Assembly: GCF_003265705.1 (NCBI RefSeq)
Contig: NW_020312968.1
Location: 7,446,137-7,510,136, forward strand
Length of the DNA: 64,000 nt
DNA from: Callorhinus ursinus
Lineage: Eukaryota > Chordata > Mammalia > Carnivora > Otariidae
Direction of reading: 5' to 3'
The notes beneath the pieces were generated by a model. That model saw only the letters and a list, made by a program, of their open reading frames with translations. It did no database searches and was not told the DNA's origin. This document shows positions 33,481 to 44,342 of this stretch, one piece after another. Both the position numbers and the translations under genes were made by a program. Position 1 is the first letter of the stretch. Every line of letters starts with the position of its first letter.

Positions 33481-33654
33481 ATAACTTTTTTCCTCTTGTG
33501 ACCAGCAAATATATTGGCAGGGGGTGGGGGGTGGGAAGGAGATGATGAATAAGGAGTTTGAATAATGCCGAGTCTTTATATATTACATGGGCTCACTATA
33601 CAAAGTATTTAATTTAAAAACCAGGGATTTTTTATTTTTTTTAAATCTCTTGGA

Positions 33655-33840
33655 GACAAAGTGAATACCGTTTTGAGCCCTGTTTACCGTCTCCTCGAAC
33701 CTCACCGTTCCCATCTGTATAATGGGGATGCTAACCCTTGTCCTATTTCACAGGTGTGTTAGGAGGATCAAACACGACAGTTTGTGAGAGCATTCTCTTC
33801 AATAATATGCACATGTAAGTCAGCACGGCTTTATTATCTT
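33655..33840 (+). repeat. MIR
   Basis: CCTCACCGTTCCCATCTGTA, AATGGGGATGCTAACCC and AGGTGTGTTAGGAGGATCAA match the MIR core and downstream part. Confidence 0.75.
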
Positions 33841-33984
33841 CTCCAGCCCACTGAGTTAGCCTGAGACGTTAAATCTAAATGCAGTTCAAGGCAGAGAGAA
33901 ACAAACGAAGAAAAGTCCTGTTATGTTCCCCTTCCCCCTCAAAGTCCAAACCCCAAGCCTAAGTCCGCGGCAATAACCTTTAAA

Positions 33985-34425
33985 ACCAAAGTTGGAGCTC
34001 CGGGCGGTGCATTGCCCGCCCTCGGAGCCGCTGCGGGGCAAGGAAGCGCGGGGCGCGGGGAGGCGGGGCGGCGGGGCGGGGCACGGCTGCAGGGCGCCGC
34101 GGGCACAAACAGCCGGGCTCGCGGCTCTCGCACCCACACCCTTTCCGCCCTCCGTGCGTCAGCGCCCCAGCTCCGCGCCGCTGACAGTGTTACTTCCTGT
34201 GGCAAGCCGCGTGCAGAGGACGGATGGAGGAGTGGCCGTGCTGTCACAGTGGTGACACCTAGGGTCTGGCTCCGGGAAACGCCTTCGCTTCGCGGCCCGG
34301 CCTTGGCCTGCCAGGTGTCCTGTGGGTCAGAGCAGCCCCTGTCCGAGGGGCGCTCTCGGAGCGTGGGACGCGCTGCGCCTGGGGCCGCCCCCCGTGCGGG
34401 CATCTACTGCTTCTCCTTTGAGCTC
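33985..34425. promoter_or_regulatory. CpG island, candidate promoter
   Basis: Abrupt switch from AT-rich DNA to about 440 bp of dense CpG. Visible elements: tandem GC boxes (GGGGCGGCGGGGCGGGGC, 34,062-34,080), TGCGTCAG (34,155-34,162), and the ETS-type ACTTCCTG (34,192-34,199). No clear TATA box. The overlapping open frames (up to 176 codons) run on both strands, as expected of GC-rich DNA, and I do not call them genes. Could be an alternative promoter, an enhancer-like island or the start of a non-coding RNA. Confidence 0.65.
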
Positions 34426-34487
34426 TTCTGTCCGTCGTGGTCGAAGCCCTTTAGCTGTTCAACTAGGCAGAGATTATGGGCGCGTGG

Positions 34488-34915
34488 GATCTCTGTGCTG
34501 GAAGGAACGTCAAGGTCATGGACTCCAGCACACAACCACTAAGAGCGAAATGTCCTTCATGCTATTGCTTACAGGCAGTTAGTGAAGTGGTTAAGAGCGA
34601 AATTTCTGGCACCTGCTCGTGGTATCATCTCACACAAACCACTTAGCTACTCCCTAGTTCCCTCATCTGTAAAGTGTGGGTAACAGTCGTATCTACCTCA
34701 TAGGGTTGGGAAGATCAGCAGAATCGTAAATATCTATAAATCACACACAGCAGTTCCTGGCACGTAGGAAGCATTATGTAAGTGTTGCTGTTTACATGTA
34801 GCTGCTAGCCTGTGCATAAACACCTCCAGAGATGGAGAACTCCCTCGCTCATGAAGCAAGCCATTTAAGCCTTGGTCATTCTCAGCTGTCATAAGCAGCT
34901 CCTTATATTGTACAG
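34488..34915 (+). repeat. L3/CR1 LINE fragment interrupted by MIR
   Basis: CTGGAAGGAACGTCAAGGTC at the start and CACCTCCAGAGATGGAGAAC near 34,823 are L3-type blocks. A MIR sits between them. Confidence 0.55.
34578..34790 (+). repeat. MIR
   Basis: CCACTTAGCTACTCCCTAGT, CCTCATCTGTAAAGTGTGGG, then CTACCTCATAGGGTTGGGAA and TTCCTGGCACGTAGGAAGCA. Confidence 0.88.
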
Positions 34916-34984
34916 GCTGCGGGGGAGTGGGGGGGGGAGTGCCAAAATATACTGGGTCCTGTGGGAGACGTTTTGCATCTAGTG

Positions 34985-35120
34985 TGTTCTATCTGTGTGG
35001 AATTATTTATCTCCAATTTTGTTGATTTACATGTGACAAAACTGAAGACCAGAGGATGTGGGAAGCTTGCCTAGAGTGAAACAATGATTAAATGTTCCGG
35101 TCAGAATTTGAACTTGGTCT
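34985..35120 (-). repeat. MIR
   Basis: ATGTGACAAAACTGAAGACC and GGTCAGAATTTGAACTTGGT are the reverse MIR core. Confidence 0.6.
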
Positions 35121-35668
35121 CTCTGGCTCCAGTACCTCCAAAAATTGGAAGATAACTCATTTTTCCATTGAGACTTCGGTTTCTCACAGTGCTTGGCACA
35201 TCATAAATCTTCAAATGGTAGGAATTATCATTAATTTCTATTAAAACTTTATATGTTGCCAATGCCCTTTTGAACCATCCCTTCTTTCTTTCTTTTTTTT
35301 CTTGCCAAGGCATGCTGCTTACAGATTTTTTCCTTTACTTGTTTTTACCTGTATAAAAATATCACTAGAGTGGTCTTGCCTCTTGAAACCTGTGTCCCAC
35401 AAAAACAACGAGAAGCATTTGACGAGGGTCCCCTTTGAAGTTACTTTCACCTGTTGTACAGAAACTTTTAAAGCCAGAATTCAGTCCCTGAGTGGTTCTG
35501 AGAAGAACTTCTCTACTGCATATTCTCTAGGATCATTTTTCTTCCTGAAGACTCAGATAGCATAGTTGTACGTCAGTATCATTTCTTCCAGCTTTCCATC
35601 AGGTGCTTAGCTATAGCCTCTTCTTATGCTGGGATGGAGTGCTCCTGAGGCCCTCTGTGCCATTCGGA
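35121..35668. other. No feature recognised
   Basis: Unique sequence. An 87-codon frame at 35,302-35,565 has no recognisable domain. Confidence 0.45.
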
Positions 35669-35760
35669 AAGGTCTTCATTTATACATTCATTCAGCAAAT
35701 ATTTTTTGAGAGCTGTTGCCAAGCACTGGGCTAGGAACTGGAGCTACATTGGAAAGTATA
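35669..35760 (-). repeat. L2 3' end fragment
   Basis: TTCATTCAGCAAATATTTTT, then CAAGCACTGGGCTAGGAACT. Confidence 0.65.
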
Positions 35761-36144
35761 AACAGCAACTTCTTCATAAGGTCGAACCAAATTCTACATC
35801 CCTTGATTTTTCTACCCATTGATAGCGCTTCTGCCCCCGGAGCAACAGAGTAACGTTAATTTCTGGTCCTCACCATAACCCTTCCTATACTTGAAGGTGG
35901 TTTCTGGTTGCTTGTGTAAGATATATATATTTTTTTTCTACAAGCTTTCCTTGTAAAGATACTACTTTCTTTAATATTGGGAGATGACCCAAAGGTGATG
36001 AAAAAAGTGGATCTTATTTCCTTTTCCTGAGCCTCAGTTTCTTTACTGTGAAATAAGGATAATTGTATACAACAGTGGTTGAAAATCTGAGATACTGTTA
36101 CTTGTCTGAAATAGACTAAGTATGTGTGTATATTAGTGTGTACT
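35761..36144. other. No feature recognised
   Basis: AT-rich. Confidence 0.45.
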
Positions 36145-36164
36145 AATAACATCAAATAACTTTA

Positions 36165-36564
36165 TTTTTCTTTTTTAAAGATATTTATTTATTTGAGAGA
36201 GAGCATGAGTGGGGGAGGAGCAGAGGGAGAGAGACAAGCCGACTCCCCGCTGAGCATGGAGCCTGAGGTGGGGCTCGATCCCATGACCCTGAGATCATGA
36301 CCTGAGCTGAAATCAAAAGTCAGATGCTGGGGCGCCTGGGTGGCTCAGTTGGTTAAGCGACTGCTTTTGGCTCAGGTCACGACCCCAGGGTCCTGGGATC
36401 GAGCCCCGCATCGGGCTCCCTGCTCAGCAGAGAGCCTGCTTCTCCCTTTCCCTCTGCCTGCCCCTCTGCCTACCTGTGTTCTCTGTCTCTCTGTCAAATA
36501 AATAAAAAATATCTTTAAAAAAGAAAAGTCAGATGCCTAACCGACTGAGCCACCCAGGTGCCCC
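36165..36564 (-). mobile_element. CAN-SINE split by an opposite-strand CAN-SINE
   Basis: Outer minus copy, halves at 36,165-36,327 and 36,537-36,564. Long TSD AATAACATCAAATAACTT at 36,145 and, with two mismatches, at 36,565. Confidence 0.95.
36328..36523 (+). mobile_element. CAN-SINE nested in CAN-SINE
   Basis: TSD AAAAGTCAGATGC at 36,315-36,327 and 36,524-36,536, perfect. Confidence 0.97.
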
Positions 36565-36589
36565 AATAACATTAGATAACTTTAACCAT

Positions 36590-36770
36590 ATGCATATACG
36601 TACCAGGTACTCTTCTAAATGCTTCACATTTATTAACTCATTTACTGTCATAATAACTCTGTAGGGGTGGGTACTACGGTTAGTCGCATTTTACAGATAA
36701 GGAAATGGAGGCCCAGAGAGCTGAAGTAAGTCACCCAAAGTCACACAGCAAGTAGGGGGTATGCTGACTT
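36590..36770 (-). repeat. MIR
   Basis: TTTATTAACTCATTTACTGT, CGCATTTTACAGATAAGGAA, GGCCCAGAGAGCTGAAGTAA, CAAAGTCACACAGCAAGTAG. Confidence 0.9.
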
Positions 36771-37255
36771 GATCTGAAACAGTGTGGCTCCAGAACCCTG
36801 CTTATTATGTGTCTCTCGTTGGTAGCCCTTTCCTTTCTTTCTTTCTTTTTTTTTTATCAGCAAGACTGAGAGGGACAAGACTCCAACGGTTCAAAAGGTA
36901 AAGGGGAGCTTACAGACTGAACTTAGAGCCTGATCTTTGACCTGTGGTATCATCCACTGCTTTAAATAATTTCCTACAGTTTGAAATTCAGTCTCTCAGG
37001 TTCACAGTCTGGCCTCAGAGGGGGCTTTCTCTTCCCTGACAATGACACCCCGTCTCTTCAGCCCCCTACACACTGCTCTTTCTGCCCCTCGTTGTGTGGT
37101 TTTTGCCAGCAGATACTAGTTTTCTTTCTTCAACACATCCCTTGTTAGTCTCTGACACTGGTTCAAGCTGTAGTTTACCAACATGTTTTTTCATTTAAGT
37201 GTGGTTGTCTTAGTATAGTTTGTTTTCTAGCTATTTACCACCCTGCATCAGTCTG
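36771..37255. other. No clear feature
   Basis: Includes a (CTTT)n/T-rich patch at 36,829-36,856. Part of 36,940-37,150 may be decayed L2. Confidence 0.4.
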
Positions 37256-37259
37256 CGAA

Positions 37260-37711
37260 ACTGGGAAATCATACTTTCAACTCAAATCACAAACAAAGGG
37301 ATAATTGCCTTAACATATATAGAGCTTTTACAAATCAATGACAAATAAGGACAACAGCCCAGTAGAAAAAGGAGCAAAGGGTATGAATAGACAAGTCACA
37401 GCAGAGGAACTACACACGACTCTTGTATATGTGAAAGGACCCTCATCCTTGATTATGATTACACAGATACATGCCAGAGTGATGGTATTTTTCCTATGAC
37501 AAAAATAGGTGCAGGGCGCCTGGGTGGCTCAGTTGGTTAAGCGACTGCCTTCTCAGTAGTTAGATCTACATATCCATGTGCATGGTGATAAATGCTGCTG
37601 GTGAGAGATATTCTCATAATTGCTCTGGGGAAAATACATGGGCAGAGCCTCTATGAAAGACTGACAATTACTTACCAAAGCCATAAATACATATACCCTT
37701 CATGTAGATCC
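37260..37711 (+). repeat. Old LINE-1 (L1M type), end of ORF2 region
   Basis: Sense L1 order: ACAGCCCAGTAGAAAAAGGA, AATAGACAAGTCACAGCAGA, GATAAATGCTGCTGGTGAGA. No intact frame. Confidence 0.75.
37514..37552 (+). mobile_element. CAN-SINE head-only fragment inside L1
   Basis: About 39 bp: GGGCGCCTGGGTGGCTCAG to GCGACTGCCTTC, then abrupt return to L1-type sequence. No tail and no TSD. Confidence 0.9.
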
Positions 37712-38119
37712 ACATTTCTCATCCATGGCACTATTGACATCTTGGGCCAAATAATTCTTTGTCTTGTGCATTGTAGGATGTTATTTTTTAAAAAATTTAT
37801 TTATTTGAGAGAGAGTACGAACACAAGCGGGGGTGCTGGGGGGAGCAGTGGCAGAGGGAGAAGCCGACTCCCCACGGAGCAGGGAGCCCGACATGGGGCT
37901 CGATCCCAGGACCCTGGGATCATGACCTGAGCCGAAGGCAGACGCTTAACGACTGAGCCACCCAGGCGCCCACCTTGTATGATGTTGAGCAGCATTCCTG
38001 ACATCTATCCACTTGATGCCGCTAGTACCTGTACCCATAGTATGACAACCAAAATGGCTTCTAGACGTTGCCAAATATCCTCTGGGGGGCCAAAATCACA
38101 CCCATTCAAGAACCAATGG
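37712..38119 (-). mobile_element. MER20 (hAT-type DNA transposon) split by a SINE
   Basis: GGCACTATTGACATCTTGGG, TGCATTGTAGGATGTT, then GAGCAGCATTCCTGACATCT, GACGTTGCCAAATATCCTCT and AAGAACCAATGG, which is MER20 order reversed. Confidence 0.85.
37783..37972 (-). mobile_element. CAN-SINE, long form, inside MER20
   Basis: TSD TTGTAGGATGTTA / TTGTATGATGTTGA. The CT-rich region contains an unusual GGTGCTGGGGGGAGCAG variant. Confidence 0.95.
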
Positions 38120-38125
38120 TTGAGG

Positions 38126-38149
38126 TGTTTTTTTTTTTTTTTTTTTTTA
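38126..38149. repeat. T homopolymer
   Basis: About 22 consecutive T, not attached to a recognisable SINE. Confidence 0.95.
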
Positions 38150-38515
38150 TTGCTGCACAGCATCCCCCCCAAACTCAGTGGCTTCAAGTAACAACTATTT
38201 CACTGGCTTGTGATTCTGAAGTCTGGATTTTGAAATCAGCTGGGCAGTTCTCCTGCTGGTCTCACCAGTGGGTCACTCATATGCCTGCATTTATTTGGTG
38301 GGGCAGGTGGGGCTGAACTCAACAGGGATACTGAGATGGCTGGGTCTTCCTTCTCACTATGTGTCGGGTCCTCTTTCCCCATACATGGTCTCTCAGTTTG
38401 AGAAAGCGAAGGCACAACACTCTCTACAAGTGGTTTTTCTGGCAGGGTAGCCAGATTTTAATATGGTAACTCAGGGCTTCCAAAGACATAAAAGTGAAAG
38501 CTGCTTGGCCTTCTT
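38150..38515 (-). repeat. Possible old LTR-type repeat
   Basis: CAGTGGCTTCAAGTAACAAC and GGCAGTTCTCCTGCTGGTCT resemble antisense LTR ends of old mammalian elements. Family not settled. Confidence 0.4.
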
Positions 38516-38531
38516 AAAACTGTTGCTTATT

Positions 38532-38730
38532 GGGGCACCTGGGGGGCTCAGTCGGTTAAGCCTCCAACCCTTGTTTTTGGCTCAGGTCATAATCTCATGT
38601 GTCCTGGGATTGAGCTGGGAGGGGCTCTGTGCTCAGCAGGGAGTCAGCTTGAAGATTCTCTCCCTCTGACCCTCCCCTCCACATGTGCGTGCACACTCTC
38701 TAAAATAAATAAATAAATCTTTAAAAAAAT
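38532..38730 (+). mobile_element. CAN-SINE, older long form
   Basis: TSD CTGTTGCTTAT at about 38,520 and CTGTTGCTTA at 38,731. Confidence 0.94.
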
Positions 38731-39028
38731 CTGTTGCTTATTTTCAGCTAAGCAATATTTTAAATATTTCTCTATAAAGCAAGGAATCTGTCCAGAAAAT
38801 TCTTAAACCTTTATGACTTCTTCTTATGATTTATTTAGTATCCAGATAAGGCCAGTCCAAGCAGAAATCATGCAAAAAGTTCACCATCGGTCTCTCCTGG
38901 GTCCACAATATTCCAAGCCTGGATTCCCCATCCTCAGGGTTTCCCCTACCTTGGTCCCTTCTTTTTCACCATTATACTGTATCTTCCTTTTCAAAGTTTT
39001 GTTCTCAGGGTTCATATCTTTAGATCTT

Positions 39029-39223
39029 TTTTTTTTTTAAAGATTTTATTTATTTGAGAGAGAGAGAGAATGAGAGATAGAGAGCATGAGAGGGAAGAGG
39101 GTCAGAGGGAGAAGCAGATTCCCTGCTGAGCAGGGAGCCTGATGCGGGACTCAATGCCGGGACTCGAGGATCATGACCTGAGCCGAAGGCAGTCGCTTAA
39201 CCAACTGAGCCACCCAGGCGCCC
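39029..39223 (-). mobile_element. CAN-SINE, long form
   Basis: TSD ATATCTTTAGATCTT / ATATCCTTTAGATCTT. Confidence 0.96.
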
Positions 39224-39469
39224 CATATCCTTTAGATCTTAACTACCACTATCTTTGTATTCCCTGACCATGTGATCTTAAATACCCCTTCCCCCACCTC
39301 AACCCCAACCACTTGTGCAAATGCTTTTGAAGCCTCTGCTTACATCACCCCACCACTGTTGCATTGGCCAAAGCAAGTCACACAGCCAAGTCCAGAGCTA
39401 GTATGGGAGCATGAATACTGGGAGCGTGGGTCATTGAGGGCCATCAATGTCTTCTGTCCCACTCATCAT

Positions 39470-39670
39470 TCATAATTCTGCTTATGTCCTTTAGAGAGTT
39501 TATCACAATCTGTATTTTCATTTGCTTACTGGTTTACTTGTCAGTTTCCTTCGATGAGAGAGAGGAACTCCCAAACAGGAGTGCATTAGTTGTGCTGTCT
39601 TACCGCCAAAATCTGTCAGTGTTTGGCATGTTGGCCAACAATAAATATCTGTTGTATAAATAACTGAGCT
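39470..39670 (+). repeat. L2 3' end
   Basis: CTTATGTCCTTTAGAGAGTT, GTCAGTGTTTGGCATGTTGG, then CAATAAATATCTGTTGTATA. Confidence 0.6.
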
Positions 39671-39781
39671 CTGAGTTTCCTAAGCTGTATTCAGCTCATC
39701 CACACAAGAAAACCTGTGTTGATGTGATCATGGAAAGGGCTGAAATTCCTTTTTCCATTTTTAAGCACCTTGTAGTACATT

Positions 39782-39892
39782 TTTATTTATTTATTAATTT
39801 TTAGACTAATCTCTACACCCAACGTGGGGTTTGAACTCATGACCCCAAGATCAAGAGCCACAGGCTCCATCGACTGAGCCCGCCAGCACCCT
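39782..39892 (-). mobile_element. Short tRNA-type SINE
   Basis: Flanked by CTTGTAGTACATTTT and CTTAGTAGTGCATTTT. Confidence 0.9.
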
Positions 39893-40084
39893 CCTTAGTA
39901 GTGCATTTTAACAGTTTTCTGAAAACAATGCCTCCGTTTAAAGTTGCAGTAAATTCTTACATCCAAATGGAACATAAAATCAGATTTTTCTATTTTTGTC
40001 ATTTTTCCAATTGTAGTCTTAGAAACTTGGGGAAATATTTGATGACTTTTGTTAGTTTATAATATTTCAAGATGTAATCTTTTT

Positions 40085-40355
40085 TTCTGTGACAACATAA
40101 AATTGACCATTTTAGCTATTTTTAAGTGTAAGGTTCAGTGGTATTAAATATATTCCTATTGCGCAACCACTACCACCATCATCTTTGCAACTTTTTCATG
40201 TTCCCAAACTGAAACTCTGTATCTGTTAAATAGTAACAATGCCCCTCTCCTCTAGCCCCTGGCAAGCACCACTCTACTTTCTGTCTTTATGAATTTGATT
40301 ACTCTAGGCACCTCATATAAGTGGAATCATATGGTATTTGTCGTTTGTCTCAAGT
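40085..40355 (-). repeat. Old LINE-1 (L1M type) 3' region
   Basis: AAATTGACCATTTTAGCTAT, TTTTAAGTGTAAGGTTCAGT, CAAACTGAAACTCTGTATCT, CATATAAGTGGAATCATATG in the expected antisense order. Confidence 0.85.
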
Positions 40356-40392
40356 AATCTTGATTATCTTTCAAAAGAGTTTCACGTTCATT

Positions 40393-40590
40393 TTTTTAAA
40401 AAGATTTTATTTATTTATTTGACAGAGAGAGACAGCCAGAGAGGGAACACAAGCAGAGGGAGTGGGAGAGGGAGAAGCAGGCTTCCCGCCGAGCAGGGAG
40501 CCTGATGTGGGGCTCGATCCCAGGACCCTGGGATCATGACCTGAACTGAAGGCAGACGCTTAACGACTGAGCCAGCCACCCAGGCACCCC
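40393..40590 (-). mobile_element. CAN-SINE, long form
   Basis: CACGTTCATTT on the left, TGCGTTCATTTCT on the right. The head has an extra AGCC (GAGCCAGCCACCCAGG). Confidence 0.95.
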
Positions 40591-40825
40591 TTGCGTTCAT
40601 TTCTTTAGAGAGGAATGTGGACATATCACAAAGATTTGTGGAATTGAGGTAGACTAAGAGGAACTTCTGACAAGTTGTTCACTGTGGATTTTCAAATCAT
40701 TGGTGACTTCAAGTTTCCTGAAGAGCTGTTTTGTCATCCAGATGGCCCTGAGACTGTGGGGATCTATTATTTTTTTCTTGTATGTTAGTTTTTAATTGTA
40801 ACTATGGAACATTCAGAGAGCTTTT

Positions 40826-40952
40826 TTTTTCCAGTAGGCTCTACGTCCAACGTGGAGTCCAATCTGGGGTCTGAACTCATGACCTTGAGATCAAGACTTG
40901 AGCTGAGATCCAGAGCTGGACATTTAACCGACTGAGCCACTGAGGTGCCCCT
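40826..40952 (-). mobile_element. Short tRNA-type SINE
   Basis: TSD CAGAGAGCTTTT on both sides. The body contains a duplicated ATCTGGGGTCTGAAC-type segment. Confidence 0.9.
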
Positions 40953-41180
40953 GCAGAGAGCTTTTGTACAGTATACTTTAGGGAATTTGACAGCTATGAA
41001 TTTATGCAGGTAAGGTGCTGCTAATCTTGCTTCTCCTTTCTAATTCTGCTTCTTTGACGAGTACACAAGATTCTTAATCTTTCAGAGTACAGTGAGCTTA
41101 TGCTTCTTTACTGGTAGCCTGGAAGGAAGGAACAGGAAGGAAGGGATAAAACCATACATGATTTCAGGATGTTGGTATTA

Positions 41181-41516
41181 TTTATTTATTTTATTAAAAA
41201 ATTTTTTTAGGGCGCCTGGGCGGCTCAGTCGTTGGGCGTCTGCCTTCGGCTCGGGTCACGATTCCAGGTCCTGGGATCGAGCCCTGCGTCGGGCTCCCTG
41301 CTCGGCGGGAAGCCTGCTTCTCCCTCTCCCACTCCCACTGCTTGTGTTCCCTCTCTCGCTGTGTCTCTGTCTGTCAAATAAATAAATAAAATCTTAAAAA
41401 AAATTTTTTTTTTAATTTTTATTTTTTAGGAGACACTGTGCCCAACATGGGTCTTGAACTTACAACCCCTAGATCAAGAGTCACATGCTCTACCCACTGA
41501 GCCGGCCAGGTGCCCC
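41181..41516 (-). mobile_element. Short tRNA-type SINE split by a long CAN-SINE
   Basis: Tail side at 41,181-41,208, body at 41,402-41,516. Outer TSD ATGTTGGTATTA (about 41,169) and TTGTTGGTATTA (about 41,520). Confidence 0.9.
41209..41401 (+). mobile_element. CAN-SINE nested in the tail of another SINE
   Basis: Inserted into the T-rich tail. AAAAAATTTTTTT flanks both ends. High CpG content (GGCGCCTGGGCGGCTCAG) suggests it is young. Confidence 0.95.
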
Positions 41517-41784
41517 AGGGTTGTTGGTATTACTTTAAATTATGTACTTTATGCATAATCAGCTTTCTTAATTCTTATGCTAATTCACTATTTAAAATCT
41601 TTCAGTACACATCCGTTTGTGAATATAACAAAAAGATGGTACATTTCTCATGTGTATTTATTTCTTCAGTTTACATATATCATCTAATCCTCAAACAGCA
41701 AACCTATAAGATAATGGCAGCGATGCTGCATATAACTTAGACATGGTAAAAGAAAATCTTAATACAAAGTATGTTACAGTAGCA

Positions 41785-41855
41785 ACTTTATTCTAGCTCA
41801 GTGACCTCAGGCAACTTATTTCCCTTCTCAGGGACAGTGTCTTCAACTGTGAAGA
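41785..41855 (+). repeat. MIR core fragment
   Basis: CTCAGTGACCTCAGGCAACT and TGTCTTCAACTGTGAAGA. Confidence 0.55.
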
Positions 41856-42825
41856 CGTTCTAGATATTGGTTCCGGGCGCCAACAACAAAGCAGAACCAC
41901 TTATATAGAGATAACATACAACTTAAAATGATTTTGTGCATATTTTGAATATATTGCATAGGACTCAGGACAGAATATCACTTTTTTCACAGTAGAAGGC
42001 TGTGTTTTCAAATGAGAAAAAGAAAAGAGGTTTCATTCCGACTTACCCAACAGATTTTGGAGGCTGATAAATAAATAAATGTTTTTCCTCTCTCTGAAAA
42101 GACTGTGTCAGAGTTTTAGCTATAGCAGAATTGCTTACATCGTAGTTTAAAGCAAAGATCCAGAGAGTTTAACTGGAAACACACAGTCTTCATGACAAGC
42201 TGATGAAGTGTGAAAATGAGGTTAGTTGGATGCAAGGACATAAAGAAAGAAAAGATGGTTTTGTAGACACTCGGTGGTACCCCCGTGGAGAAAGGTCACA
42301 CTAACATTCCGTAATGTTATTGCATTCGGTCAATGGGGGAGAAAATTCTTCTAAGACTTTTAATTAAGGTGAGGATGGCAAACAGCATATCAACACCTTC
42401 CCGGAGAAGCATTAGTCACCTGGGGAATCATGTCCATACCCAGACGCTAAATGTAGCCAGGAACAAGTATGAACAGAAAAACGAGATTTGAAAACGATCG
42501 TTCAGGCCCTCATAGAATGAAACACTGTAGGGATTAAGTTCTAGTAGCCTGGTGGTGGCAGGGCGGCACAGGGAAGCAGAGAGGGGAAGAGCGGCTGGTA
42601 GTCAAGGGAGGTTCTGCCTTCAAAAGGTTTGGAGCTGGGACATACAAAGCAAGCAGCGGCACTAAAATGCCGAATTCGGAGGTGTACAAGCTCTTTCCAG
42701 ATCCGGTGTTCGATCCTCTCCCCGTCCTGCAGGGCTCTGCGAACTCCTCTGCCGTCCACACAGCACGAAGTGTCACTCTTGAAATACTGTGCTAGACTCT
42801 TAGGATTTAAAAACGAATGGGGTTT
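41856..42825. other. No feature recognised
   Basis: Nearly 1 kb of unique sequence. 42,540-42,780 is more GC-rich and carries a 42-codon chance frame at 42,667. No splice or conservation evidence is available. Confidence 0.45.
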
Positions 42826-42826
42826 C

Positions 42827-42957
42827 GGGCGCCTGACTGGCTCAGTCAGAAGAACATGTGAGCTTGATCTCAGGGTGGTGAGTTCGAGTCCCACATTGGG
42901 TGTAGAGATTACAAAATAAATGAATAAATAAACTTTAGTAAATAAATAAATAAATAC
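42827..42957 (+). mobile_element. Short tRNA-type SINE
   Basis: GGGCGCCTGACTGGCTCAG and GTGAGTTCGAGTCCCACATT, a well-kept box B-like sequence, with a long AAATAAATAAAT tail. Confidence 0.92.
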
Positions 42958-42960
42958 GAG

Positions 42961-43143
42961 GTTTTATTTGACAGAGAGAGAGAGAGACACGGCGAGAGAG
43001 GGAACACATTCAGGGGGAGTGGGAGAGGGAGAAGCAGGCTTCCCGCGGAGCAGGGAGCCCAATGCGGGGCTCGATCCTAGGACCCCAGGATCATGACCTG
43101 AGCCGAAGGCAGACGCTTAATGACTGAGCCACCCAGGCGCCCC
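42961..43143 (-). mobile_element. CAN-SINE, long form
   Basis: Inserted at the tail of the preceding plus-strand SINE. Ends CCACCCAGGCGCCCC. Confidence 0.95.
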
Positions 43144-43714
43144 GAGGAGGTTCCGTCTTAAATCTGATTCTTCAGGTGTCCAGTTCACTAGCTGTAAGGA
43201 AGGGGGCAGGATGGGGATGGCTGGGGTAGAATGTACTTAAGCAACATGGTGCGGTGCTGGCAGGGATGTCATGATGTGTATATAGAGCCATCGGAGTTGA
43301 GGGGAGGCCCTGATGGGCCCCAGAATGTTCACAAAGAGGGTCACATTTGATCTAGTTCTCAGGAGGTAAAGGGACAGTGGTAAGCACAGTAAGGGACGGG
43401 CTGGCCAGGGTACGGATTGGGAGAACTGGCATTGCCGAGAGATGGGGTAGGGATGTGCATACAGAGCCAGAGAGCTTGAAAGAATAAGGCGTGTTTGGAG
43501 TGTAGCTGTTGTTTCTCACCATTAAAAAGAAAGTTCCAGCTTCCTTTAGATCATGTTCATCGTATTTTTCTCATGGCCTTCACCTCCAGCCTGGATCTTA
43601 GAGCACTCAGTTTCCAATCCCCACCAAAAAAGTCATTGTGAGTGTAACCTGATATAAGATTCTAACTTAGCCAATCATGGAAGGCTAAAGAAGGGATGGC
43701 CAGAGGCACTGATG
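43144..43714. other. No feature recognised
   Basis: G-rich plus strand, no named repeat. Confidence 0.45.
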
Positions 43715-43827
43715 ACACAGTATGCTGAGCACTTATGAGGTGTGTGGGTAAGCCCCTTATAGTGTCATGATAGTTAACCCTCATAACAACTGCATGGACT
43801 AGCTACTATCATTCTTTCATTCATTCA

Positions 43828-43926
43828 TCCATTCAAAGTAAGCTCTATGCCAAATGTGGGGCTCGAACTTACAACCCTGACATCAAGAATCACATGCTCT
43901 ATTCATTGAGCCAGCCAGGTGCCCCC
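43828..43926 (-). mobile_element. Short tRNA-type SINE inside MIR
   Basis: AAGTAAGCTCTATGCCAAAT to GAGCCAGCCAGGTGCCCC. Confidence 0.9.
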
Positions 43927-43940
43927 ATTCCCATTTTTTA

Positions 43941-44342
43941 AAAAAGATTTTATTTATTTGAGGGGCACCTGGGTGGCTCAGTCATTAAGCGTCTGCCTTC
44001 GGCTCAGATCATGATCCCAGCGTCCTGGGATCGAGCCCTGCATCTGGCTCCCTGCTCCGCGGGAAGCCTGCTTCTCCCTCTCCCACTCCCCCTGCTTGTG
44101 TTCCCTCTCTCGCTGTGTCTCTCTCTGTCAAATAAATAAATATAATCTAAAAAAATTAAGATTTTATTTATTTGAGAGAGAGTGTGAGCATGCAAGTAGG
44201 GGGAGCAGAAGAGAGGGAAGTAGAGGGAGAAGCAGACTCCCCGCTGAGCAGGGAGCTTGATGCGGGGTTTGATCTCAGGACCCTGAGATCATGACCTGAG
44301 CCAAAGGCAGACACTTCACCGATCGAGCAGGCCAGGCGCCCA
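43941..44342 (-). mobile_element. CAN-SINE split by an opposite-strand CAN-SINE
   Basis: Tail at 43,941-43,961, remainder at 44,158-44,342. Outer flanks CCATTCCCATTTTTT and CCCTATTCCCATTTTT. Confidence 0.94.
43962..44157 (+). mobile_element. CAN-SINE nested in CAN-SINE
   Basis: TSD AAGATTTTATTTATTTGA on both sides, which is itself part of the outer SINE. Confidence 0.95.

Noticed and set aside
33939..34542. Overlapping frames of 154 and 176 codons
   Set aside because: GC-rich island frames on both strands, low-complexity composition, no known domain.
42667..42795. 42-codon frame that looked exon-like
   Set aside because: No splice sites consistent with the frame and no recognised protein family. 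Short enough to be chance.
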